A stretch of 64,000 nucleotides of DNA from Ceratopteris richardii. Taxonomy: Eukaryota > Streptophyta > Polypodiopsida > Polypodiales > Pteridaceae. The stretch spans positions 106,934,758 to 106,998,757 of the forward strand of contig CM035433.1 of the NCBI GenBank assembly GCA_020310875.1, written 5' to 3'. The first letter of the stretch is position 1; the number at the start of each line of letters is the position of its first letter. The notes beneath the pieces were generated by a model, which did no database searches, was not told the origin of the DNA, and worked only from the letters and a program-made list of their open reading frames with translations. Both the position numbers and the translations under genes were made by a program. Shown one piece after another: positions 43,327-54,540 of this stretch.

Positions 43327-45689
43327 ATTCTATCATTATGGGCTTGGGAATAATTATATGCATTGAATATGCACAACAAATAATTATATATATGAATGTG
43401 GCATTCGTTGGATGAGCTTTGAAATCATTTTGTATGTGATATGGCAACTATAAAAGCATTTCATATAGGAGTGAAAATATGCACTTGGACATTTCTAGAA
43501 TGACTTATTAAATGCTAGTATCATTTAGGCATCCTTAGAGTTTTGGTAAGGTTAAATGTTTAGTTGGGCATACAAGTAAGTATATTAATGCCAAACAAAA
43601 AGACATTGGAGGTTGCTAAGGCAAAGGAACCCAAGCTTCTCAATTGCAATCTCAAAGTATCCAAATAGTGAAGCCATCATTCAATGGATCAAAGGATGGA
43701 CATAATAATGATAGAGATAACTATTATTCCCCATTTTTTCTCATGTATGTTTGTTTTTCCATGCTAGAATAATGCATTAAAGAATGCATGTAAAATGAAT
43801 TAGATGATATCTATATGTACCTAGAATGATGCAGTTAAGGCACAAATGAATGCCGAAAGGTTTTTCATTTGGTATGAAATGGAATTACCACATGGAAATG
43901 ATTACAAAATGAGCATAATAGTTTCATCATAGCATGGCATGAACATGAATGCAAAGTAAGAGCATGTTATTGAATAAGAATGGAGTTCAAATGAGAATTC
44001 CATGCATGCCTTCAAGAGGGGTTCAATATATGAACCTTATACATGGTAAGCACCTTCATAAAATATGTACAAGCTTTGGGCATACATTAAGTATGCATAT
44101 TAGTGAACTAAATCATGTATGCATTGTTCAAAAGGACATGACAGACAAATTAACTTTAGTAATTTCTTCATATGAATTCAAAAGCATAAAATTTTAATAG
44201 TATGTTGATGTTATGTGAATCAATAACCATTAACGTTTATGCTTTTTATACGTCGGCTTAATCCAAAAGCCAATAAATCTTAACACAAATATAAAAAACC
44301 TAAGGTTTGAGCCCTCTTTATGGATCCTTAAGCTCCACAAAAACCCATGGAGTGCCTTATCAACAAGGCCAAGGACTTAAGCGACAATCATTGTTGTCTT
44401 CTTAGTAACCATAAGTTCATGGTAATAACAAATTGGATTGAAGGATATCAAAAAGAGAACTAAAGCCTATATGAGAACCTATACATAGTGATGCGTTAAC
44501 CTTTCATAATCATGAAAGTTGTCATGAAGTCCAAAGGCCTTAAGTACTTTAGAGAGAGGATCATTGAGGACATCAAACAACTAATGGGGGAAGGAAATAT
44601 AATAAAGTGACAAGCACTACATGGTTGAATCATGTAATCTCTTTAAAATTCATCTATTCCCCAATAAGTTTCCCCCTTTTGACAAGAAGTATGATCCATC
44701 AAGAGCTACAAAAGAGATTTGCTTCAAGTACGAGAGTTTTAACTCATTGATGCATATCTAGAGAACATAAGAGTTTAAGATTTGAAGACAATCTAAATAC
44801 TTGTACTCGAGAATATGTCTTATGAGCAAGCAACAATTTTCTGACATTGTTAAAGAGATAACCATTTGGGTAAGCTTACGATTGACACATGATTATATAC
44901 TTTGACATAGATGCCTAATTATGTCAACATATAATGCCTAGTATGAAAATACTAGCTCTATTATCAAATGACATAGACACAAATACTTTTGATTTCATTT
45001 GGTCAAAGAAATAGTTCAAATGAAGGATTGATCTTCAAAGTCTAAATCAAGACTTGGTAAGCATATAGAACACGAAGATTTTGAATGAACTTGATTAGAA
45101 TTAGATGAACAAAGTTTTCTCCTTAGGCAATCCTTGATTAAGAGCTAAAGCTTTTGCACTAAGTTGAGGTTGTAAACCAGATGGTATGGGATGTCTAGGT
45201 TTACACTATCACTAAAGTGGATTCAATGGTATGGGACACTAGATTTAAGGATAATGGAAACTTAACCAAGGATATTTGATGATTTATTCAATCATTTTGG
45301 AAGAGAATTGAGCATAAATGAACCTCTAATCAGATAGGAAATCGGAGAGCATCAATTTCCTTAAAAATTTGTAGTTTTTAGGGAGAAAAACTCTTAAAGG
45401 GTGGAAGAAAGGTGTCATTGATTGATATATCAAAGAGAAAAATGCATTCCTTAACTCTATAGTGAAATTTAAGGAGTGCATTTGATAGCAAGCAGCTAAG
45501 TGTGTTTCAGATTTAAAGTCAAACAAAGTGAGCATCGGATATGCAATGATGGAATTCATCAAAGAATTCCCATTTGGTAGTAAAAAAAAGATGAAGACTT
45601 GAAGCATATCCATGGTAAGGTACTTAAGAATGGATAAGATAGATCAGGAAAATTCAAATATTAAGCATGACAACTTGCTTAACTCAAAG
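43327..45689. other. Decayed AT-rich DNA, probably copia J interior
   Basis: No intact domain was found. Because recognisable RNase H and a polypurine tract follow at 45690-45870, some of this is likely the worn pol region of a plus-strand copia, but I cannot identify RT or integrase motifs in it. Confidence 0.45.
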
Positions 45690-45840
45690 GGATGATAATA
45701 ATTTTTGGTCCCTAGAAGAAGAACAACTAAATTTCACAACTCAACAACTATGTGCAGATATGATGACTAAAGATTTAGGTGGAGTGAAGTTTACTAGGTT
45801 CAAATATATGATTGGACTTCACGAGATTACAAAGGATTGA
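45690..45840 (+). pseudogene. Copia J RNase H C-terminus
   Basis: The plus frame reads EEEQLNFTTQQLCADMMTKDLGGVKFTRFKYMIGL and ends at TGA 45838. This matches the last ~40 residues of copia RNase H (QLADMLTKALGGVKF-type). The upstream part is frameshifted and unreadable. It lies just before a polypurine tract, as expected. Confidence 0.75.
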
Positions 45841-45857
45841 AGACTCAAGCATCTTAG

Positions 45858-45870
45858 GCTTGAGGGGGAG
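45858..45870 (+). other. Polypurine tract of copia J
   Basis: GCTTGAGGGGGAG is the same tract as in elements E and F. The next bases read CTATTGGTT, so the LTR start may have changed from TG to TA. Confidence 0.75.
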
Positions 45871-45871
45871 C

Positions 45872-46320
45872 TATTGGTTAATAAGGTTAAAAGGCATGTC
45901 ATGTTTATCCATTGTAAAAGGATCTTTTGAAAATAGATTTTCATTAGTTGAAGTGAATGTAAAGAGAGCCAAAAGTCACGACCCTCATTTGAATTCAAAT
46001 TTTAATAAACACCTAAAAATAGAGAGAATATTAAACGGAGTTTGTCAAATGGACATCTTCTAAAATCAAGGGAAAAAGTGTACTTATACATAGGTAGCTT
46101 AGTCATGGATTATGATAGTCTCTTTGCTCAATTCTTGAGTGCACATTGTACTCAACTTGAATCCATTGGAGTCCTCCAACACCTCCATGAACTTTACTTT
46201 ACTTCTCAATACATATACATCAAGTTTTATCATCATCTTCATTCACTATTCACTGTTGTTGTGTATTTCTCAAAGTTTGTCAACTTCTCTGAGCTGTTGA
46301 CGTAGAGTTATGGCCTCATT
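45872..46320 (+). repeat. Putative 3' LTR of copia J
   Basis: Sequence following the polypurine tract, with a possible TATACATAG near 46087. The right limit is unknown and no second copy is present in the window. Confidence 0.4.
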
Positions 46321-47280
46321 GAGTCATCTATCGATTGGATCATGAACACTTAAAAGTGTCTCTAAAAAATATTTTAGCCATTGGAATTTTTTCTGTAGAG
46401 ATATGACCATATCTCTATCACTATGTATATGTATCGTCTGCTTCCTAAAAAGTGAAGATCACACCCCCTTACTTCTTAAATATCTACCTCATAAAATAGT
46501 CACTCTAAATTCATAAAATGACTTGTGTTAGCTCATTTACCTTCCTATTTGAAACTATGCAAAAGATTTTTTCTTAATTCCTAGTAGCTCTAAGCATTTC
46601 TCTGATAATTTTCCTCCATGAATAGAAGATAGATTCTAAAAGTTGACTATCTTGATCCAAACTTTCGATATCAATGTTCCAAAGTAGTATGGTCACATTA
46701 TTGCATAGATTGCAAACTTAGGAAGTCTACTAGAGAGTCAAAGTGAGAAATAGGTTAGTCAATAGCACCTTTTTACAAAGACCCTCTCATCTCTGCAAAC
46801 CATTATCACTCTTCATAGTCAGTCCTCGTCTGTCGCGATAGAGCCTCGCTGTCAAGTTTTTGCTTTGTCGCGACAGAGCCAAAATCTTTGAACTTTTTTA
46901 CTTCATCTACACCACTAGGATGGCCATGAGGAGCTCTACAGTCTTATGTAGATGCATTTCCCAAATGCAACTTTCTGGAATGGTCGCAACAGACAAGGTC
47001 TGTTGCCTAGGGCATGAAAAATGGCATGTCGTACTTGTGCAGGTCCTTGGAGCTGATGGTGGTCTAGAATTTGCAAGAAAGTCAATAAGAACACAAGAAA
47101 CAAGCACACACAATATATCTCTCTATCGCACACAAGCAAATGAGAGGAAGTGAGGGGAGGGGTATATGGTGGGGAAGGTGCAATTTTGACAAAGATGGAG
47201 ATGGAGGGAGGATGAGTGGAGGCAATGGAGATGGAAAAGACACAAAAAAGTGAGAAAAAACCTTGCTAAAACTAATTACG
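46321..47280. other. Non-coding DNA with TCGCGA-type motifs
   Basis: No gene was recognised. At 46830-47010 the strings GTCGCGATAGAGCC and GTCGCGACAGAGCC, and then GGTCGCAACAGACAAGGTCTGTTGCC, form short repeats and hairpins. ORFs here lack family features. Confidence 0.5.
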
Positions 47281-47960
47281 TCTTGTCTGAACTCCAATGT
47301 CTCTACTCAACTCTCTTGCCATCACACACTTGTCCTCGAATAGTGCTCCCTGACAATGGTGCTTAACTTATGCCATTGCTATAACAGTTATGAGTATCAA
47401 TGTCGATGAAGATCCACCTAGTAATTGTCAATCCACATAGACATGAGGGTGATACGATGATTGTGAGCAAGTGATGTGTGTAAATGTGAAGAGAGAAGTA
47501 CATTAGATGGACACACATACACACTAGGAAGAGAAAAAGGAATGGATCAATGGAGTCACTTCTATTCATCAACAAGATTAGAAGTTTCTTAGTCTCTCAT
47601 ATAAGCCTTCTCCAAGATTAGGAACCTCAAAAATGAGCGCTCTAGCTCCTTTTATAGTTTTTAGGTGAGTTTTGGACAGTTTCAAACCTAGTGCCCAGCA
47701 TAGTTTAAAAAATAGGTTCGAAACCTAACTTGAGGGCTTAGACGGACTCCACAAATTATGAAAATCGAAACTTAAATTCTATTTAAGCTCCTCAATCTCG
47801 AGGACTCTTTGGCTTCACAAAACGGAGCAAATATTTACAAATGAAGGGTTTTAATACAATGTATTAGTGATGAAGAAAATCATTGTTTAACAAAGAATTG
47901 AATGTTTTGTAGGATTTGAATTGTGCACCTTTTTCTCATGTGCTTTCCTATCATCTATGG
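47281..47960 (-). repeat. Gypsy LTR fragment, inverse of the LTR at 40162
   Basis: The minus strand matches the 3' two thirds of the LTR at 40325-40800 in the same block order. No coding sequence is attached. Boundaries are approximate. Confidence 0.6.
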
Positions 47961-48009
47961 ATACTCTGCTAACTGTGTGCTTTCTACTTGTTTGTCCTTA
48001 CTAGCCAAC

Positions 48010-48549
48010 ATATGATGCAAAAAAATGATTGACTCAAAAAAGTTGAACAACGCCGCTATGCAGAGCCTACCACATATAGCAAACTTCGAAATTCGTGTAC
48101 TAAAAGACAAAACCTTGAACAAAAGAGAACACAAAAGGTTTTTATGCATTGTGATGGTGCATTTGAAAAGCAAAACAACCTCAAATCAATTTTCTTTTCC
48201 ACAAGCCCTTTGAGTTTATTTGTAGTATGTATCACTTTGATAATGCTCACCAAGTTCCATCGTGATCCAAGAAAGTGGAGGGTGTACCGACAATGCACCT
48301 CACCAACCAATAGCCTACTTTGATACTGATTGGGAATCAAGAATGCACAACAATGTGAGGAAGAAGAAGCTTGGTAGCACAAGACATAGAGTATTACTAA
48401 ATGTGGAATGTACAAACATTCGTAGCTCACTAGGTTTATGGGCGTATACATAAGCCGAGGGGAAAAACCTCTTAAAAATGGAAAGAAGTGTCTTGATGGT
48501 CCCAAGTATGTTCCAACTTCCCACACATCACTACCAAAATATACTAACA
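48010..48549 (-). mobile_element. A-family leader plus LTR remnant
   Basis: 48010-48330 is homologous to A's leader (GATGCAAAAAAATGATTGACTC...AAAAAGTTGAACAACGCC and on) and 48331-48549 to its LTR, ending ATACTAACA. A decayed PBS lies near 48315-48325 (CTTTGATACTGA). Coding sequence of this copy is absent. Confidence 0.78.
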
Positions 48550-50744
48550 TATGGAGGCTCTTAAACCCCTCTTCAATTTTAAAGATTGCTTATGTATCAT
48601 ATTTGAGCATAGTTGATAGCAATGAAGATAGCCTAGCTCATAAGTTACTTGGATGCTTGAGACAAGGTCAATTTAGGATTCCATCATACAAAATGATAAG
48701 TTTGTATAAAGAGTTTATCAAGCCTCTAAAATATCCACTCTAATAAACTAAGTCACATGTACGTTATTGAGTACAATCAGCTACAACTAGTTAGCATTGA
48801 AACACTTGGTGTGCTCTAATCAATTATCATACTTCAATTTAATTAACTACACAACCATCACTATACAAAACACTACACATTTTACCTGTTTGATACGTGA
48901 CCGTTGATACATGTCTTATGAACACAAATGCTATGTAAATTGACAATCAAGTCTACATTATGTGGTAGTGCTTGTGTTGATAATTATGATAGTGTTGTTT
49001 CACCTCCAAAGAGCCAAGAGACTTTGGAACAAAGATTTGCATAAGTGGAAATACCTATGGAATCAACAAAGGACATAGGACATTGGATCTAGTTCGAGGA
49101 TATTGAACCTAATCACAAAACTGATTTTGTAGACTGATGCTTGATCAAGCAAAGAATCAATGCCTGGAACAGTCCTCAAACCTACATCCTTCTTGGCCAA
49201 GAAGTCCCCCATCTAAAAAGCTTGAAGTGGAACAATGGCAATAAAATGGGGGATATCCAGAGTTAAGAAAACTCTAAATTTTCATCACTATTTAAATAAC
49301 AAGTGCTTGAACTGGACCTTGATTAGATGGGAGTTCAAGGTCTGCATTCGAACGTCGAATTGGATTGTTGTGCATTTGAAGCACGTGTTTTATGATTTGG
49401 CTGCATTAAAATTATTAAAATCTAGATGTTTAATGAATAGGTCCTAGAGTAAAGTTAAGGGCTGATTGATCTATTCTAATAAAAAGCTTGAGATTGTTTT
49501 GAGTTTTGTAGAGAAATACGTGCAACAAAGTAACTCAATAACAAAGCCAAAAATTTTCAAACTTCACTAGAATACGTCTCCCTTGCAGTCGTTTGGTTCT
49601 TTGAATCCAAATTTCGAGTTTAGTGGAAATGTAAACATGTATCATCTCATCAACATCAATACTTCCTTCCACGATATCCATCAAGACATTTGAGCAACTC
49701 TAGGACCCTCACCTTCATGAGTTCTTGATTTCAATATTGTCGCTACTTTTCTTACATTGTGTGCACACTTTAGATGTGAACCCCCGCTTAGTCCATCTCA
49801 ATAACAAATGCTTCAGAGAGAGCTCACTTTCTTTAATGCTCTAAATTATTTGGTAAGGTAATATGCCCTAAATATGCAACACAATGTCAAAGAGTTCATT
49901 GATAAAAAACAACCATAGATATTGTGAAATCTACTTCAACCTCTGACTGGTAATATTATAACATTCATCAATGTAAGCAGCACACGATGGTCTCCTACAA
50001 AAATTGTTACTTAGACATGGACACTGAATTCAAGAATTGATGCAAGCAGACCTAAACATCCTATAATTGAACATCTGACATTCACATCTTTATGCTTTGT
50101 CTTATATCACCTTCATCTTTATTGTTCTCTTGCTTTATGGGAAAACATATTTCCAGCTTTCCTTTGTTTTTCATCTTTCATATATCAATTAGCAAATGAG
50201 GTTCTTTTTCCTGATACAGTTGTCATGCAGTCTACTCAAGTTGCTTACTATACTTCTTGATGTATTTCACTCAGCTTTACCGTGTAAACCAATCCATCTC
50301 TCTCAGTAATGCCAATACTAGTGCACAACCCTTACAATAATGTTTAATTTCTATCATAATCATATCTTAGTAGCTTGTGACTCTAACTTGTTTGAGGCTT
50401 GAATGCCCATAGCTTGTGAGCCAAAAGCCCAGATGGATTGTACCGTAAAAGCCTTCAACTTTCTACCAAAAAATCTGCTCATTTCTGATCAGAACACATC
50501 TCTGATAAGATTGGACTCGTGGCAAATCTCAAAAACAGAAAACAAAAGAAAAACGTTTTCCTTGGTCCTCATGGTACCACTGACAAGTCTTCTGCTCATC
50601 CATTAATATTCTGTCCCCTGTCCCATAGGTCTCTGAATTGAACTCCCAGAAGAGGACACAGACAATGGTTGAACCCTGCACATCCTAGAATCGAATGTTT
50701 CAACTGCCAGCCCATGCCTGCTCACCAAAACAATTGGTTTCTCT
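48550..50744. other. Low-repeat non-coding DNA
   Basis: No gene, RNA or transposon motif recognised. Short ORFs (for example 49235-49447 and 50403-50606) lack features. Confidence 0.5.
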
Positions 50745-51200
50745 GACGATTGATACAGTAGACATGAGCTAGAAGCACATACTATCTATAGAAAATGAAT
50801 TATTTTGAGTTAGTGAATGTCCCTAGCTCCTAATCAACGCTGCTATCCAGTGAAAATTTTCCTTTTCCTTCTTAATTTGAGAAACTTCATATGCAGTTCT
50901 TTTCTCATCGAAATCAATATTTATCCAGGGAAATCTACTTAAATAAACACTTGTTTCTTGGAAATGCCAAGTGTCAGTATCATTGCTTGAGTCAGCCTGT
51001 GAAGATTGCTACAGTAGAAATGACCCACAAGCACGTCTATCTAAAGAAAAGGAGTTCTATAGAGTTAGTAAATGTCCCTAGCTCCTGATCGACACTGCTA
51101 TCCAGTGGAAATTTTCCTTTTCCTTCTTAATTTAAGTAACTTCATATGCACTTCTTTTCACATCAAAATCAATATTTATCCAGTGAAATCTGATTAAATA
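50745..51200. repeat. Direct duplication, 255-bp period
   Basis: CCCTAGCTCC followed by CTGCTATCCAGTG and TTTTCCTTTTCCTTCTTAATTT occurs from 50821 and again from 51076. The two copies, about 200 bp each, have diverged by scattered substitutions and lie about 1.5 kb downstream of the ligase stop codon. Confidence 0.78.
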
Positions 51201-52585
51201 CCAATACCGTGGTATTATCTCCTATTCCTTAGACGTGTAGCCAATAGCAATCAGAGATCCAGTGAGTAGAACACCCCTACGAAGCATTTATGATCAGTGA
51301 ACTCAACCACAGAACCTTTATGTTTGCATGTCCTTAGTTACAAATTGCATCCTGTGAGGATGCCAATTTTTGCACATGCAAAGGAAAAACAATTCAAGCT
51401 ACTAGGAAAACAATCTTTCCTTCATCAGCAAGTTAATGTTTACAATTACAAGAAATTCCTCATATTATTAGTCAGTTAAGCTGTCACACGTACAACATTT
51501 CTAGTGCATGATAGAGCAGAATTGTCGAGCACATTGAAGACATCAATAGCAGAACCAAAAATCAAAAAATTAGGATGCATACTCAGAAATGGAAAAGTTA
51601 ACAAGAGGGATAAACAAAAAAGACCAGCACACACAAACAGAAACAAAATGTGCTGAGAAAGGAAGTGAAAAAAATCCCAACTCTACAAAATTATGTGGAG
51701 ACAACAACATTATACTCATCCAAGAAGGTTGTAGAGCCATCCAAGAGATTCATATCAACTCACCAGGACAAGCCTTTGTTGTAGAGTCATCCAAATGATT
51801 CACATCAATTTACCGGGACAAGCATTTGTCAATAATTCAATTATTCAGAGCAGCAGCCATTATGTGAATGATAGATGGACTGCTGTACTTCAAAACTTTA
51901 AGCTTGACAGAGCCATAGGCTAGAAGCCATAAATCAGAGAGTTCTCCTAAGCTGTGCTGAAATCTGCAAACTGGAATGCACAAAACTTGGTTCTTCATGT
52001 GCAAGAATATCATGAAAATTTATATTTTGACAACACTTACAAGAGAAGATTTTAGCAGATACAATTGATGAACTACACAGTACCACACATATGGTGTACT
52101 GCTGAGAGATACAACAGCCCTTCCACAACTTAGAAGGATCATAATTCCAGTGGACACTGAAGTACATCAATTATTTACTCTGATTGACTCAAACGAATCA
52201 AACAGGCCTTCAAAGGTTATTCCAATGTGTTGGTTGCAATGGGCTGAAAGGTCACAAAGGGATGACCTGGTGGATCATCAAAACTCCTATCTAATTTGTT
52301 AGGCCACTTGATTTCAGCATAAAGCATAGCAAAAGGCTTATATAGAACCCAACTCTTTAAAGCCTCTGATTAGTGTCTGCTGTGGAAGCCATATGCCTTG
52401 GACAGAACAGGAGCACCCAAAATTTGTCCCTGGCAAAACGGATAGTTGGTAGGATATCCAACAATCGTACATAAGAAAGCTCAAGCCTGCAAACCCCACA
52501 TTCAGCAAAAAATGCAAAAGCAACTAACTTACCCAAATTCCAATAAGACAATGCTAGGCTGGAAGAGAAAGCAGTTGACAAATGA
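51201..52585. other. Downstream flank and probable 3' UTR of the ligase gene
   Basis: Contains a two-copy 50-bp tandem repeat at 51729-51828 (TTGTAGAG, CATCCAA, GACAAGC blocks starting at 51729 and 51779). The part next to 52586 should be the ligase 3' UTR (minus). No polyadenylation signal could be assigned with confidence. Confidence 0.5.
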
Positions 52586-54537
52586 TTAGTCCTCTTCCTC
52601 ATCTCTTTGAGACTGCCCATTTATCTTCTGGGCGCGATACATCTCTGCAACCTGAAGACACACACAACATTCAGAAATAATAATATGAAAGTGGATTACC
52701 CACAACTGTGAAGTATTTGCCTGCTCAGCTGTTGTTGCCAGTTCTGGAGACTTGTCAGTCCTCAGACGTAGAAGACGTGGAAAGCGGAGTGAAATACCCT
52801 GCTCCAAAAATATTTGTAAACAACCAGGAAATAAGGAAGATGCTGTGAGGGCAAACAACATGAACTCCCTCGAGACATGAAAGACACCGTTACTAGGCAG
52901 ATAGCTTGGACTGACCTTTGATGGATCTACTTTCCCTATAGCTGCACGATGCACAGGACTAATACTCAAATCTGCTGCCTTGACCTCCCAAACCTACATC
53001 AAAAGAACACATGAGTACACAAAATCATACTTGAAGATGCCTGCAGCACTAAATGGTGCCTGAGGCTGACCTCAACAGGTTCAAACCAGACATCCACTCC
53101 AAGTGTCTCTCCAAAACGATAATATTGCTGGAGTTCAAGCCAGTTTCTGGTAGTAAGCTGCACAGTTCAAAGAAACAAAAATGAAACAAAACAACCACAA
53201 CATTTTCTTCCTTGAACCTTTGGTGTTGGTATAACATTAGCACGCAAACTTGCAGACCGTTCTTCCAATACTGCTTCAGAAAAACCAGTTCCTGTAAAAA
53301 CATAACATTGTAAACGCCTAGTATACAGCTTGAAAATGCCCACCTCCAAAGACAAGAAGTACTCTTAACCTATCTTGCAAATGCTTTGATACTCCTCAGT
53401 ATCTTCATCATAACAAGCCAAGAGGAAAGCTCCATACACTCCTGTTCCAGTATGGCATGAAAGTTAAAACCTTTAACAACCCGATGCACATTAGAAATAA
53501 AACACATGCACCTGTCCTCTTTCCTCGACCATGAAATGCTCCAATAGGCACAAGATCAAAAGAGTCTCCAACACTACAAGCCCAGATACACAGCACTCAA
53601 TTTTCAAGAACTCCAGTAGACATTAAAAAATTTAACATTAAGAGACTACGCCATTAGCCTGAGGATCTACTATATTCAACTAAAGACCTAGGACAAAGCC
53701 ACACCACAATTTCTAAGCTGTGCCTAATCTGCAGATGCCTGAGACCAGTAAAATCATCAGCACCCTCCAGATCTTCATTTTGCTTCAAGCAAATCAGTCG
53801 GTTCTCAAAACCAACTCCAACTCCAATACCCCCAAAGTTTGAGATACAAGAAGCAGAATTTTCCTCTTGAAAGTGCAATAATAGATCTTCACTGGAGCCT
53901 AAAACTTTAGTTTGAAAACACTGGTAAATCCACTCAATATTTGCCAGCAACGTGATGGGGGGTCCCACTACAAGAAATGAACCATCCAACATGCGACCTA
54001 TCAACTATTAATTTACTACTCTTGCCCGCCATGCTACCAAAAGGCAGTACTCAAAAGTGCTGAAATTTGACAATTATTTTCCAGTTTGAATTAAGTATCA
54101 GAAGTCTGCAGTAAAAAAAGCTGTTATATCTCATCACATTACAGCATAGCACATTTTAATAGAAGGATGCTTCAGGTTGCACAACAAGGATAGACCAAAA
54201 ATTGGCAAAAATAGTTCTGATATAGACAACCTGTCCATGTAGTCCTTCTTCAGCTTCAGCCAATTGTTGGAGCGTTTTGCAGGTTCATATGTAGCCTCCT
54301 TATCAAGTGTCTTTATAATCAAGCCCTCACAACTATCAAGCACAAAGAGAATTGAGATGACAGTAGACCAAATAGAAAGGTTTCAAGAATTACAATACAT
54401 TATACACATGCAACAAGAAGTTACCTATGATTGACAGCATCTTGTAAGAAAGCTTGTATTTCCTCCAAATCAGTTGAAGTTATGGCTTTCGCAAAACTAA
54501 ACTCCTTAGGGACCTCCACAAATGATTGATAAAGGTA
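52586..54537 (-). CDS. LIG1: DNA ligase 1, C-terminal exons (nine exons, partial gene)
   Basis: ATP-dependent ligase that seals nicks in replication and repair in the nucleus. Minus-strand exons: 54537-54425, 54332-54231, 53573-53512, 53441-53370, 53291-53218, 53127-53071, 52993-52916, 52798-52721 and 52651-52586 (TAA). They total 702 nt and stay in frame across every junction, about 233 residues. Motifs in order: [22 protein letters not shown] (nucleotidyltransferase motif IV), [10 protein letters not shown] (motif V), [16 protein letters not shown] (OB fold), [17 protein letters not shown] and [18 protein letters not shown] (motif VI region). All introns have GT-AG ends except the last, which is GC-AG. 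The exons for the catalytic-lysine domain (KxDG) were not found. Either a very large intron separates them or this is a partial copy. Confidence 0.9.
52652..52720 (-). other. 69-nt GC-AG intron in the ligase gene
   Basis: The donor reads GAGCAG|GCAAAT and the acceptor CTTCAG|GTTGCAG. The 69 nt are a multiple of three and contain no stop, so retention would add 23 residues between TTAEQ and VAEMY. Plant ligase homologues as I know them run directly from ...EQ to VADMY-like sequence, which supports splicing. Confidence 0.7.
53574..54230 (-). other. Largest intron of the visible ligase gene (657 nt)
   Basis: It has GT (GTTGTC) and AG (TTGTAG) ends and includes a 116-codon minus-strand ORF (53654-54004) with no recognised domain, probably chance. 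Confidence 0.75.
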
Positions 54538-54540
54538 CTG

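Noticed and set aside
52222-52330. Short minus-strand frame MLYAEIKWPNKLD... after the ligase stop
   Set aside because: About 36 codons with no splice context or recognised family; most likely 3' UTR chance.
53654-54004. 116-codon minus-strand ORF between ligase exons
   Set aside because: It sits wholly within a 657-nt intron whose neighbouring exons join in phase without it, and no domain was recognised.
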